Translations under genes and position numbers: made by a program | From: VBAS01 sp963773465 | GTDB lineage: Bacteria; Bacteroidota; Bacteroidia; Chitinophagales; Chitinophagaceae | Direction of reading: 5' to 3' | Assembly: GCA_963773465.1 (NCBI GenBank) | Contig: CAVZBF010000004.1 | Coordinates: 496,001 to 560,000, forward strand | DNA length: 64,000 bases | Notes under the pieces: generated by a model | The model's input: only the letters and a program-made list of their open reading frames with translations | Databases searched by the model: none | What the model was told of the DNA's origin: nothing | Shown: piece after piece, positions 45,768-55,148 of the stretch | How positions within the stretch are numbered: the stretch's first letter is position 1 | Layout of the letters: the number at the start of each line of letters is the position of its first letter

Positions 45768-48275
45768 TCACTCTTCATAATATACCCTTTTCACCCGTTC
45801 CGAAATTCCCGTCATGATCTCGTATGGAATAGTGCCTGCCCAGTTAGCGAGGTCTTGTATCGAAATTTCTTTTCCGAAAATTGTTACTTCATCCCCCTGC
45901 TTTACACCGGGTATATCCGTTACATCAACCATTGTCATGTCCATGCAAACTGCGCCGATAACAGGAGCAAGTCGTCCCCGGATCAATATCTTTCCGGCGC
46001 CATTTCCAAGCCGCCGGCTAAATCCATCTGCATAACCAATGCTTATTGTCGCAATGACCGAATCTTTTTCGATCACACCCTTCCTGTTGTATCCAACAGT
46101 TTCACCGGCTTTTAAATGCCTGATCTGTGCAATTGTTGATTTTAATGTAGCCACGGTCTGAAGATCGAGCTTACCGGAAACTGCACTGTCAACACCATAC
46201 ATACCAATTCCTAATCTTACCATATCAAGTTGCATTTGCGGATGACGGAGTATGGCTGCGGAATTAGCAATGTGCCGAAGAAAATCATACCCAATATTTT
46301 TTTGCAATATGGTGCTTGCCTGTACGAACAGATCATACTGGCGATTAGAAAACTCATCCTGCATTGGATCTTCACTTGCCGCCAGGTGTGAGAAAACCGA
46401 CTGCACTCTGAAAGAGGATGTTGCTGTTATTTCTTTGCATAAATTTTCCATTTGCTGTACTGCAAAACCAAGCCGGTTCATGCCGGTTTCAATTTCAAGA
46501 TGCACCGGGTAATTTTTTATTCCTTCTCTTTTTAAAAAACCATCCAGTTCTTTTAGCATAGTAAAAGAAAAGATGACCGGCTCAAGTTGATTCGTCACAA
46601 GCGTTTCAAAAGTTTCTTTCTCTGCATTCATCACCATCATTGGTAAACTAATACCTGCCTTACGCAATTCAGTTCCTTCATCAGCATAGGCCACACCCAG
46701 GTAATCAACTTTTTGATATTGTAATGTATTGGCGATCTCTGCTCCCCCGCTTCCATACGCAAATGCTTTTACCATCGCCATCAATTTTGTTGATGGCAGC
46801 AAAAGCTTTTGATATTGCTGCAGGTTATGGGCAACAGCATTCAGATTTATTTCTAATTCAGTTTGATGAACTTTTAATTCGAGCAATTGTATTATCTGTT
46901 CAAAACAAAAAACTCTTGCTCCTTTAACAAGGATGGCCTCATCCCTGAAATCTGAAAACCGGAACCGGGAGACAAAATCTTCAGTAGAGGAATAAAATTC
47001 GCTTTGTATTTTATTGCTTATTAAATCGTCTTCGATCTTTAAATATTTTGAAATATTGAGACCAATACCGATCAACCGGTCTATTTTATGCTGAACAAGA
47101 TCAGCAGCTATTCGCTCATAAAGATCTTCATCATTCATACCTGTTTGAAAAAAATCTGAAAGTATCACCGTCCGTTTTGATACACCGCTCATTTGCGTTA
47201 AAAAATCCAATGCAATATGTAAAGAATTCAGATCTGCGCTATAGCTATCATTAATAATTGTGCAATGATTGATTCCTTTCTTCAGTTCCAGCCGCATATT
47301 TACCGGTTGCAACAGTTTCATTCTTTTTACGATCACTGCGTCTTTAATACCAAAATGAAGCAATACGCACCAGCAGGTAATTGCATTCTGGATAGAAGCA
47401 TCATCTGTAAACGGGATCGTAATTGCGGTATCTGCAGTTTTATAATTAGCAATTATTTCCGTTCCTGTTTGCTTTTTATTTATTTCCAGTATTTGCAGAT
47501 CAGCCTTCTGAATTTTACCCCATGAAAAAAGCCTGTATGGTTGCTTATCCGTTTTATGCATGAGTGATTCATACTTTAAAACCATTGCTTTATCAGCCAG
47601 CCATTCATCACTGCAATAAATAACAAGCCCGGCGTTTTTGAATAGTTTTATTTTTTCTTCTACTTTCTGGTCAGCATCTTTAAATCCTTCACTATGTGCT
47701 TCCCCGATATTGGTGAGAATACCGATGGTAGGTTGTATGATCTTATTCAGGTTCTCCATTTCTCCAGGTTGCGAAATACCTGCTTCAAAAATTCCCAGTG
47801 TATGAAGTTTGTTCATTTCCCAAACACTAAGCGGCACGCCGATTTGTGAATTATAACTTTTGGGGCTTCTGACGATATTAAAATTTGGCTGAAGCAATTG
47901 ATAGAGCCATTCTTTTACAATAGTTTTTCCATTGCTTCCGGTAATTCCGATCACCGGTATATTGAATTGCTTCCGGTGAAATGCGGCTAATTGCTGCATT
48001 GCTTTCAATCCATCATTTACAAAAAGAATATTTGCTTCGGGAAAATCTTCAGGTTTTATTTCTTCACAAATAATAAAATTCCGGACTCCTTTTTTGTAAA
48101 GATCAGGAATAAAGCTATGGCCGTTTCTTCTCGGGCCTTTTAATGCGATGAATAACGATGTAGCAGGAAAAAAAAATTTCCGGCTGTCAAAAAAAATATA
48201 TTCGATTGGATTGTCGGTAACAATTGTTGCGTTAGCGCCGAGCGTTTTTGCGATATGACTGATAAGATAGCTCAA
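45768..48275 (-). CDS. Bifunctional MurF / alanine racemase
   Basis: An 835-residue fusion. The first 440 residues are UDP-MurNAc-tripeptide:D-Ala-D-Ala ligase (ATP motif VIGITGSNGKTIVKEWL; central IFEAGISQPGEM; NDSYSADLNS). The remainder is alanine racemase with the PLP lysine in KLMAMVKAFAYGSG, the barrel motif RLGIGMYGVD, and the second-site Tyr in SIGYADGFSRR. The fusion joins D-Ala production to the step that uses D-Ala-D-Ala and is a known Bacteroidota feature. It is cytoplasmic. A TerC gene lies 18 nt upstream, probably co-transcribed. Confidence 0.95.
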   Translation of the reverse strand: MSYLISHIAKTLGANATIVTDNPIEYIFFDSRKFFFPATSLFIALKGPRRNGHSFIPDLYKKGVRNFIICEEIKPEDFPEANILFVNDGLKAMQQLAAFHRKQFNIPVIGITGSNGKTIVKEWLYQLLQPNFNIVRSPKSYNSQIGVPLSVWEMNKLHTLGIFEAGISQPGEMENLNKIIQPTIGILTNIGEAHSEGFKDADQKVEEKIKLFKNAGLVIYCSDEWLADKAMVLKYESLMHKTDKQPYRLFSWGKIQKADLQILEINKKQTGTEIIANYKTADTAITIPFTDDASIQNAITCWCVLLHFGIKDAVIVKRMKLLQPVNMRLELKKGINHCTIINDSYSADLNSLHIALDFLTQMSGVSKRTVILSDFFQTGMNDEDLYERIAADLVQHKIDRLIGIGLNISKYLKIEDDLISNKIQSEFYSSTEDFVSRFRFSDFRDEAILVKGARVFCFEQIIQLLELKVHQTELEINLNAVAHNLQQYQKLLLPSTKLMAMVKAFAYGSGGAEIANTLQYQKVDYLGVAYADEGTELRKAGISLPMMVMNAEKETFETLVTNQLEPVIFSFTMLKELDGFLKREGIKNYPVHLEIETGMNRLGFAVQQMENLCKEITATSSFRVQSVFSHLAASEDPMQDEFSNRQYDLFVQASTILQKNIGYDFLRHIANSAAILRHPQMQLDMVRLGIGMYGVDSAVSGKLDLQTVATLKSTIAQIRHLKAGETVGYNRKGVIEKDSVIATISIGYADGFSRRLGNGAGKILIRGRLAPVIGAVCMDMTMVDVTDIPGVKQGDEVTIFGKEISIQDLANWAGTIPYEIMTGISERVKRVYYEE

Positions 48276-48293
48276 AAAAAATAATTTGCAAAT

Positions 48294-49289
48294 CTAAGAT
48301 TCACGAGGCGGTTTATATTCGGGAGGGACTCCTTTTTTCTGCATAAAAATTGAATACGCGATTGACCCGGAAAGACAAACCATAATTATGCCAAGGGAAA
48401 TAAATACCTGTATTGTTTTGTTTATCCACTGATCTATCCAGTGAGCCCCGAGCATTTTCAAACCAATAAATACAAGAACAATGGCAATGCCTTGTTGCAG
48501 GTAATCAAATTTATCGACTGCACCGCGTAAAAGAAAAAATAACGAACGCAAACCGAGCACAGCAAATATATTTGAGGTATAAATTACAAGTTGTGCATCG
48601 GCACGATGCTCAGGCGAATTATCAACCAAACCCATAATTGCAGGAATAGAGTCGAGTGCAAATACAAGATCAATAAATGCCAGCATCAGGACAACAACAA
48701 AAAGAATGGTATAACGTCTTTTTCCTTTTTCATCTCTCACCACATATTTTCCATGATGATCACCCGGAATCAAGGGCAGAAATCGTTTTATGAACTTATA
48801 CGCTTTTGTATCGTGCGGATCAAACTCTTCATCATCACTCGCCGTAAACATTTTGTACCCGGTATAAACAAGAAAGGCTCCAAAGATCAAAAGTATCCAT
48901 TCAAATTTCTGGACAAGGACCACTCCTGCTGTAATAAATATTACCCGGAAAAAAATCGCCATGAGTATGCCGACCAATAAAACTCTTCCGTAATACTTTT
49001 CTTTCACCTTGAAAGAAGAAAAAATAAGAATAAAAACAAAAATGTTATCAATACTAAGACTCCATTCCATCAGGTAGCCGCTGATATATTCCAATGCGGT
49101 TTGTTGTCCTCGTTTTATCCATACGAAAACAAAAAACGCAAGTGCGAGCCCAACCCAGAAAAAGGTTTGCAGCAAGGCTTGCTTAATAGTGATCGTCTTA
49201 TTTTTTTTACTAAGTAACCCGAGATCAAATACCAGCGCCAGGATCAAAACACCTCCAAACACTAAATAAGTAACAAACTCTTGTGCCAT
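48294..49289 (-). CDS. TerC/Alx family membrane protein
   Basis: A 331-residue protein with about nine membrane spans, matching the TerC family. Acidic intramembrane motifs are ALVFDLGLL, EWSLSIDNIFVF and FIDLVFALDSIPAIMGLV, with a basic cytoplasmic loop (GDHHGKYVVRDEKGKRRY). Family members export Mn(II) or are linked to tellurite resistance and metalation of secreted enzymes. The role here is inferred from the family only. It is 18 nt upstream of murF-alr. Confidence 0.9.
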   Translation of the reverse strand: MAQEFVTYLVFGGVLILALVFDLGLLSKKNKTITIKQALLQTFFWVGLALAFFVFVWIKRGQQTALEYISGYLMEWSLSIDNIFVFILIFSSFKVKEKYYGRVLLVGILMAIFFRVIFITAGVVLVQKFEWILLIFGAFLVYTGYKMFTASDDEEFDPHDTKAYKFIKRFLPLIPGDHHGKYVVRDEKGKRRYTILFVVVLMLAFIDLVFALDSIPAIMGLVDNSPEHRADAQLVIYTSNIFAVLGLRSLFFLLRGAVDKFDYLQQGIAIVLVFIGLKMLGAHWIDQWINKTIQVFISLGIIMVCLSGSIAYSIFMQKKGVPPEYKPPRES

Positions 49290-49322
49290 TCTTCCATTTT
49301 AGGAATGCAAAGATAGAGGAGA

Positions 49323-49352
49323 AGGCACAAGGCGCAAGGTACAAGGCACAAG
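49323..49352. repeat. Short AAGGCACA-type tandem repeat
   Basis: About four imperfect units (AGGCACA, AGGCGCA, AGGTACA, AGGCACA) upstream of terC. The complement of the same word makes the longer array at 59638-59697. Confidence 0.55.
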
Positions 49353-49374
49353 ATATCCTGATATCCAATAATTA

Positions 49375-51099
49375 TTATGATGAGGTATATTTTCTTTTTC
49401 TTATTTGCTGATAGATAAATCCGAATAGAACAATCAGCAGGACCGGGATTGCGATATTGATAAATTGCCAGAGAGTTTTTCCGTCTCTTACTTTAATGGG
49501 ATCTAATAATCTAAGCGTATAATCTTTGGCTCTTGTTTGTAAAATATCTGAAGGATTTACAAGGTACTCGAGTGAGTTAAGAAAAAAATCTTTATTAGCA
49601 AATGTATTGCGGGTAAAAAAATTATATCCCATGGGCATCGGACCTTGTTGCTGACTCACTTCGTTTAGCGCAATATCTCCATCAGCAACTATGATCATTT
49701 TTCCATCCTGTTCAGATCTGTTTACAAATGGAACCCCATAAGCATTGAATGAGTCTGCAATCGTTTTGGAAACTCTGCCGGAATAGAAAGATTGAAATTT
49801 GCCTTCCAAAAGCACGGCCACCGGCACTTCACGATTTGTGAAAAATTTTATATCCGGTGCTATCTGTAAAAATTCAAAATCAACTTTTGCAGGCGTACTT
49901 AAAAGACGGGCATTGGAAGAAGATCTTAAAAGAAAAATTTTATTTATTCCCTGCGCTTTAACAGTATCTATCGTGTTTGGAAAGATTGCCCTGACACCAT
50001 CAAGATTTTTACTGATGGGGTGATTGGTGCCATTCAATACCGGGAAGAATGGCCAGTTTACCAATCGTTGTTGCGGGTTATTTGGATTTCCGCTCATTTG
50101 ACCTAATTGATCACACTGCATATCCTGCAGCAGGTTCTGATTGATACGGGCCCCGTATTTGAAAAGAAGATCATCCAAATTTAATCCGCGGTCATAAGCA
50201 ATAAATCCATCTGATTTATACAAACTATCAAATTCAGCATACATTACATCAACCATCCAGAAAATTTTTCCGCCACGCATTACATACTGATCAATTTTTA
50301 ATTTATCTGCTTCTGAAAACGGCATTGTTGGTTTCAGAATAACCAATGCATCAAGTTGCGGAGGAATAAAGGGAATTTGACGGATATTGATCGTGTCGGT
50401 ATTATAATTACCACGCAACGTAAGGAAAGCATCGTTTATATTATAACCAAAAGCTTCTCCATGTCCCAAAGCATAGCCTACGATCGGTTTTTTTTCTGAA
50501 ACGATTTTTTCAATTGCATGCATAAATTTATATTCTAATGTCGCTTCCACATTATTATATAATGCAGCCCGCTGTTCTTTTTCAGTGCCAAAACCTTTTT
50601 GACCGCGGAGCAGATCGACCCCAATAGAAGTGTCCCGGTATTTTACAACCGCACCATGGATCAGTTTGCTGATCTCCAGTTCATCTCCCACTTTTTCCGG
50701 CGCACTCAGTACAGAAGGATAAAGACCAAAAAAATAATTAAGCGAGTCTTCCATTCTTACTTGTGCCGAATCCGCAAGACCTTCATAAGGATTAAAAAAA
50801 TTGAATTGAAGATTGTTCTTGCTGTACTCCTTACAATTCAATAAAAATTCAGCAATGGAATTTTCTAATTTTTTAACTTCTGAAGGCAGGTTTTTTTTAT
50901 GTACAAAAACATCAATGGTAACAGGCTCCTTCAAACTTTTAAGCAATTGCTTACTTGCTTTACTAAGCGTGTATCTTTTCTCTTTTGTCAGATCGATGCG
51001 TGCATGAAAAACAGAGGCAAAGAAATTGACGGCAATAATAATGATCAGCAGGAATAGCCACCAGAATTCAGAACTCCATATTTTATTAATGCCTTTCAT
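49375..51099 (-). CDS. gldG: Gliding motility ABC transporter auxiliary protein GldG
   Basis: A 574-residue protein with an N-terminal membrane span (EFWWLFLLIIIIAVNFFAS), a long periplasmic ABC-auxiliary domain (RIDLTKEKRYTLSKASKQLL; GYALGHGEAFGYN; GGKIFWMVDVMYAEFDS; KMIIVADGDIALNEV) and a C-terminal span (FINIAIPVLLIVLFGFIY). This is the GldG layout. With GldF and the ATPase GldA (not in the window) it forms an ABC complex required for gliding in Flavobacterium johnsoniae. The gene is 7 nt downstream of gldF. Confidence 0.93.
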   Translation of the reverse strand: MKGINKIWSSEFWWLFLLIIIIAVNFFASVFHARIDLTKEKRYTLSKASKQLLKSLKEPVTIDVFVHKKNLPSEVKKLENSIAEFLLNCKEYSKNNLQFNFFNPYEGLADSAQVRMEDSLNYFFGLYPSVLSAPEKVGDELEISKLIHGAVVKYRDTSIGVDLLRGQKGFGTEKEQRAALYNNVEATLEYKFMHAIEKIVSEKKPIVGYALGHGEAFGYNINDAFLTLRGNYNTDTINIRQIPFIPPQLDALVILKPTMPFSEADKLKIDQYVMRGGKIFWMVDVMYAEFDSLYKSDGFIAYDRGLNLDDLLFKYGARINQNLLQDMQCDQLGQMSGNPNNPQQRLVNWPFFPVLNGTNHPISKNLDGVRAIFPNTIDTVKAQGINKIFLLRSSSNARLLSTPAKVDFEFLQIAPDIKFFTNREVPVAVLLEGKFQSFYSGRVSKTIADSFNAYGVPFVNRSEQDGKMIIVADGDIALNEVSQQQGPMPMGYNFFTRNTFANKDFFLNSLEYLVNPSDILQTRAKDYTLRLLDPIKVRDGKTLWQFINIAIPVLLIVLFGFIYQQIRKRKYTSS

Positions 51100-51106
51100 C
51101 GGGAAA

Positions 51107-51826
51107 CTATCGTTTCAAAAGATTTCGGTTTGTAATTGAAAGAAATAAAATGATCACGCTGAGAAAATACACCAGGTCCCGTGTATCAACCACGCCGCGG
51201 CTGATGTTACGGTAATGAAAATCGATCCCGATCATTTCAAGATAATAATCGGCGCTGCCGCTAAGTGCTGGCAAAAGACTGATGGCGCTGAACCCATAAT
51301 AAAAAAGTGCACAGGCCACTAAACTTAAAATAAAAGCAACGACGGCGTTGTTGGTAAAGCTGCTGGAACATATACCAACCGCCGTAAATACCGATGCAAG
51401 AAAAACAAGCCCGATGTAAGAACCGATGGTGGCACCAGTATCAATTCCTTCACCGGAAGAAAGTTGCTGAATAGAAAAATAATAAATGATGGTGGGAAGC
51501 AACGCAATAACAACAACGATAAGGCTGCCAAAGTATTTACCAAAAACTATTTGCCAGCGGCTCAATGGTCTTGTTTGCAAAATTTCAAAAGTGCCGGTCT
51601 TAAATTCCTCAGCGAAGCTGCGCATAGTAATAGCCGGGATCAGGAGCAACAATATCCATGGCGCCAGTTGAAAAAATCTGTCGAGTGTTGCGAATCCAAA
51701 ATCCAGAATATTATCGTCAAAAAAGAAAAGCATTAACCCGTTTACCAAAAGGAAAACGATGATAGCGATATAACCGGTAAGACTGCTGAAGAATTGACGT
51801 AGTTCTTTTTTACAAACGGACCACAT
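51107..51826 (-). CDS. gldF: Gliding motility ABC transporter permease GldF
   Basis: A 239-residue permease started at MWSVCKKELRQFFSSLTGYI, which gives the normal GldF length; a longer frame to 51895 adds residues not expected in the family. Six membrane spans are visible, with the conserved amphipathic segment MRSFAEEFKTGTFEILQTRP between spans two and three. It pairs with gldG, which follows 7 nt later. Confidence 0.92.
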   Translation of the reverse strand: MWSVCKKELRQFFSSLTGYIAIIVFLLVNGLMLFFFDDNILDFGFATLDRFFQLAPWILLLLIPAITMRSFAEEFKTGTFEILQTRPLSRWQIVFGKYFGSLIVVVIALLPTIIYYFSIQQLSSGEGIDTGATIGSYIGLVFLASVFTAVGICSSSFTNNAVVAFILSLVACALFYYGFSAISLLPALSGSADYYLEMIGIDFHYRNISRGVVDTRDLVYFLSVIILFLSITNRNLLKR

Positions 51827-51954
51827 AGGCTTGGATAGATTGTGCAAAATAAGATAAACTAACCATAAACGAAGAATGATTAGCGAATTATACACATGGC
51901 CTGTAAATATTTATGGAAAAAAGGCACAAGAGCATCTACCTGAAAAATTGTTTT

Positions 51955-52437
51955 ATGAAAAAAATATTTGGCTTTGCAGCATCACTGATCCTTGTGATTG
52001 TTTCTGCAAATGGACAAAAAAAAGAACCTCCACCACCACCGCCAAAACCAAAAGAAGAGACAGTGAAATTCACACCGCCAAAAATTGTAAAGGATGAGGA
52101 AGTCCAGGTGAAAAAACCACCACCGCCTCCTCCAAAACCCAAAAATGAAATAGTAAAGTTCACGCCACCCAAAATTGTAAAGGATGACGAAGTTCAGGGT
52201 AGAGAAGTTCCGGTTATTACAATTAAAGGAAAAGGGGCTGATGAATTTTATAAAAGAAATACTACAGTTGGTGAAATTTCAAGACAAGGAAACATTATTA
52301 GCCTTAAGATGAAAGATGGTACAATAGAAAAATATGATATGAGCAAAAAAGAAGAAGACAAAAACTTTACTGACAAGTATGGTGCTTCTCCAATTCCGCC
52401 GCCACCTCCGCCTCCTAAAAAGAAATCAAAAGCTTAG
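51955..52437 (+). CDS. Secreted proline-rich repeat protein
   Basis: A 160-residue protein when started at MKKIFGFAASLILVIVSANG, a clear signal peptide; the upstream ATG at 51913 adds 14 unsupported residues. The mature part has two copies of a 35-residue repeat (KKxPPPPPPKPK, then VKFTPPKIVKDxEVQ), a small domain (VITIKGKGADEFYKRN, GNIISLKMKDGTIEKYD) and a C-terminal PPPPPPPKKK run. Proline runs suggest a rigid periplasmic spacer or wall-associated protein. A strong terminator follows. Confidence 0.8.
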   Translation: MKKIFGFAASLILVIVSANGQKKEPPPPPPKPKEETVKFTPPKIVKDEEVQVKKPPPPPPKPKNEIVKFTPPKIVKDDEVQGREVPVITIKGKGADEFYKRNTTVGEISRQGNIISLKMKDGTIEKYDMSKKEEDKNFTDKYGASPIPPPPPPPKKKSKA

Positions 52438-52454
52438 CCATTAAACAATAAAAA

Positions 52455-52487
52455 AAACCTCCGCGATTGCGGAGGTTTTTTTATTAA
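52455..52487. terminator. Bidirectional intrinsic terminator
   Basis: Stem AAACCTCCGC (52455-52464), loop GATT, stem GCGGAGGTTT (52469-52478), followed by TTTTTATTA and preceded by an A-run. It lies between the proline-rich gene and the convergent iscA-like gene. Confidence 0.9.
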
Positions 52488-52499
52488 TGTCTTTTTCAG

Positions 52500-52853
52500 T
52501 TAAACGGCAAAACTTTCACCGCAACCGCAAGTACGGCTTGCATTTGGATTGCTGAAATAAAATCCTTTGCCATTTAAGCCATCGGAAAAATCAAGAGTTG
52601 TGTTAACGAGATAAAGAAAACTTTTAAGATCGGTTACCACTTTTACGCCGTTATCTTCAAAAACCTGGTCCATTGGTTTCTGTTCGTTGTCGAAGTCTAA
52701 TTTATAGCTAAGCCCGGAACAACCGCCACCAACAACACCTACGCGTAAAAAATAAGATGGGTCATTTGCGACGCCGGCATCGGTCATCAGCTGTTTTACT
52801 TTGGCCTTGGCCTTATCACTTATGTAAATAGTATTTTCTAATGCTACACTCAT
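52500..52853 (-). CDS. HesB/IscA-type iron-sulfur cluster assembly protein
   Basis: A 117-residue A-type carrier with the three family cysteines: Cys45 in VGGGCSGLSYKL, and Cys109 and Cys111 in the C-terminal CGCGESF. It transfers or inserts Fe-S clusters into target proteins. It is the last gene of an iscS-iscU-iscA set on the minus strand, 77 nt after iscU. IscA versus SufA cannot be separated by sequence alone; the IscU/IscS context favours the Isc type. Confidence 0.92.
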   Translation of the reverse strand: MSVALENTIYISDKAKAKVKQLMTDAGVANDPSYFLRVGVVGGGCSGLSYKLDFDNEQKPMDQVFEDNGVKVVTDLKSFLYLVNTTLDFSDGLNGKGFYFSNPNASRTCGCGESFAV

Positions 52854-52930
52854 AGTAAAGTCAAAAGTAAAAAGTCAAAATTCAAAATAGAATCTGGATT
52901 TTTTACTTTTTAATTTTGAAGTTTTACTTT

Positions 52931-53347
52931 TTAATGGACAACACTTTCTTCAAACTTCAGCTCAGGTAATCCATTCTTTTTGCGATAGTCGTTTACCGCA
53001 GCTTTAATGGCGTCTTCAGCCAATACTGAGCAGTGTATTTTTACAGGAGGAAGATGAAGTTCTTCCACTATTTCCATATTGTCGATCTTCATTGCTTCAT
53101 CTACAGTCTTTCCTTTAAGCCATTCTGTAGCTAACGAAGATGATGCAATAGCGGAACCACAACCAAAGGTTTTGAACTTCGCATCTTTTATCAACCCGTT
53201 CTCATCAACTTCTATTTGCAAACGCATAACGTCGCCGCATTCAGGTGCGCCAACAAGACCGGTACCTACATTTTGTTTGCTTTTATCCAGCGTACCCACA
53301 TTTTTTGGGTTCTGGTAGTGGTCGATCACTTTATCTGAGTATGCCAT
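52931..53347 (-). CDS. iscU: Iron-sulfur cluster scaffold IscU
   Basis: A 138-residue scaffold with the three cluster-ligand cysteines Cys37 (GAPECGDVM), Cys63 (FGCGSAIASS) and Cys106 (KIHCSVLAED) and Asp39. The Hsc66-binding type motif LPPVK is at 99-103. It accepts sulfur from the cysteine desulfurase whose gene is 32 nt upstream, separated by an AT-rich TAATTATTAATT spacer. Confidence 0.94.
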   Translation of the reverse strand: MAYSDKVIDHYQNPKNVGTLDKSKQNVGTGLVGAPECGDVMRLQIEVDENGLIKDAKFKTFGCGSAIASSSLATEWLKGKTVDEAMKIDNMEIVEELHLPPVKIHCSVLAEDAIKAAVNDYRKKNGLPELKFEESVVH

Positions 53348-53379
53348 ATTATTAATTATTAATTGTTAATTATTAATTT

Positions 53380-54597
53380 TTAATGATGCGCCCATTCTAT
53401 GCTATTCATATCAATTCCTTCCTTGTACATTTCCCAAAGCGGACTCATCTCTCTCAACTTATTTACGGTTTTTGTAACGGCTTCTATCGTATAATCAATC
53501 TGGTCTTCTGTTGTAAATCTTCCTAATCCAAAACGAAGCGAACTATGTGCCAGATCATCTCCCAAACCAAGTGCTTTCAGCACATACGAAGGCTCAAGCG
53601 AGGCAGAGGTGCAGGCCGAACCCGATGATACTGCAATATCCTTGTTGAAACCCATCAGCAATCCTTCACCTTCTACATATTTAAAAGAAATATTTGTAAC
53701 ATGCGGCAGCCGATGTTGTGTGCTTCCATTGATATAAGCTTCTTCGATCTTCATTAATGAAGTTTCCAGTTTATCTCTCAATGCAATTAGTCTTTTTGTT
53801 TCTTCCTCCATTTCATTCATGCATATTTCGCAAGCCTTGCCAAAGCCAACAATACCGGGCACATTTAATGTACCGCTACGCATACCACGTTCGTGTCCGC
53901 CGCCATCCATTTGGGCTGTTACCTTTACTCTTGGATTTTTTCTGCGGACATACAATGCGCCAACGCCTTTTGGACCATACATTTTGTGAGCAGTAAATGC
54001 CATCAGGTCAATTCCATCTTTAGTTACATCAACCGGGATTTTTCCAACAGCCTGCGTTGCATCCGAAAATACAAGTATGCCTTTCTTTTTTGCCAATGCG
54101 CTGATCTCTTTCATCGGCATTACTGTTCCAATCTCATTGTTTGCATACATAATGGCAATCAGAATTGTTGTCGGCTTGATCGCTGCTTCCAGTTCTTTCA
54201 TATCGATCAAACCTTCGGGATTTACTTTCAGGTAAGTAACTTCTCCGCCTTCCTTTTCAATATGCTTGCATGTATCGAGCACAGCTTTGTGTTCGATGTT
54301 GCAGGTAATAATGTGATTGCCTTTGCTTGCATACATTTCAAATACACCTTTGATGGCAAGATTATCAGCTTCAGTGGCACCTGAAGTAAAAATTATTTCT
54401 TTAGGATCTGCGCCAATTAGTTTTGCTACCTGCTCTCTTGCATAGTCAACAGCTTCTTCAGCCTGCCATCCAAACGGATGATTACGGCTTGCTGCGTTAC
54501 CAAAGCTGTTTGTGAAATATGGTATCATAGCATCAACAACTCTTGGGTCGCAAGGTGTTGTAGCATTATGGTCCAGGTATATAGGAAATTTCAACAT
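53380..54597 (-). CDS. iscS: Cysteine desulfurase IscS
   Basis: A 405-residue PLP enzyme of class V aminotransferase fold, the normal IscS length. Landmarks: YLDHNATTPCDP at the N-terminus, TSGATEADNLAIKG, the PLP lysine in FTAHKMYGPKGVGAL, and the sulfur-carrying Cys in the long loop SSGSACTSASLEPSYVL. It removes sulfur from L-cysteine and passes it to IscU. First gene of the isc set; no IscR-like regulator is adjacent. Confidence 0.95.
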   Translation of the reverse strand: MLKFPIYLDHNATTPCDPRVVDAMIPYFTNSFGNAASRNHPFGWQAEEAVDYAREQVAKLIGADPKEIIFTSGATEADNLAIKGVFEMYASKGNHIITCNIEHKAVLDTCKHIEKEGGEVTYLKVNPEGLIDMKELEAAIKPTTILIAIMYANNEIGTVMPMKEISALAKKKGILVFSDATQAVGKIPVDVTKDGIDLMAFTAHKMYGPKGVGALYVRRKNPRVKVTAQMDGGGHERGMRSGTLNVPGIVGFGKACEICMNEMEEETKRLIALRDKLETSLMKIEEAYINGSTQHRLPHVTNISFKYVEGEGLLMGFNKDIAVSSGSACTSASLEPSYVLKALGLGDDLAHSSLRFGLGRFTTEDQIDYTIEAVTKTVNKLREMSPLWEMYKEGIDMNSIEWAHH

Positions 54598-54726
54598 AGT
54601 GATCTTTTATAAATTTGACAGAACTACAAAATTAGCTTTAAAGCGACTGACTTCAAAAGGCTATTTTGGTTGCCAAGAACTAATTTTACCAAAATCGTAA
54701 GGTCTTCAAAACCATAAATCAGAGCC

Positions 54727-55131
54727 ATGCTAAAAGTTGAACATATCGGCATTGCCGTAAATACATTGGCAGAATCCGTGCCTTTGTTTGAAAAGCTGCT
54801 GAAAAGTCAGTGCTATAAGACTGAAATAGTAGAAAGTGAACAAGTAAATACGGCTTTTTTTAAAACAGGAGACACCAAGATCGAGCTTTTAGAAAGTATT
54901 GACGAAAATGGAGTAATTGCAAAGTTTATTGAAAAGAAAGGCGAGGGTGTTCATCATATTGCTTTTGAAGTTGACAATATAGAGATGGAAATGGAAAGGT
55001 TGAAAAATGAGGGTTTTATTTTACTAAATGAAAAACCAAAAAACGGAGCAGATAATAAATTGATTTGCTTTCTTCATCCGAAAAAAACCAATGGGGTACT
55101 GATTGAACTTTGCCAGGAAAGATCTGTCTGA
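54727..55131 (+). CDS. mce: Methylmalonyl-CoA epimerase
   Basis: A 134-residue vicinal-oxygen-chelate protein. It starts MLKVEHIGIAVNTLAESVPL with the metal-binding His, and carries the second half-site EGVHHIAFEVDNIE and the closing KKTNGVLIELCQE with the metal-binding Glu. Length and motifs fit methylmalonyl-CoA epimerase, which interconverts (R)- and (S)-methylmalonyl-CoA in propionate metabolism. Its mutase partner is not in this window. Confidence 0.9.
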   Translation: MLKVEHIGIAVNTLAESVPLFEKLLKSQCYKTEIVESEQVNTAFFKTGDTKIELLESIDENGVIAKFIEKKGEGVHHIAFEVDNIEMEMERLKNEGFILLNEKPKNGADNKLICFLHPKKTNGVLIELCQERSV

Positions 55132-55148
55132 GCTCATAAACCGCATGT

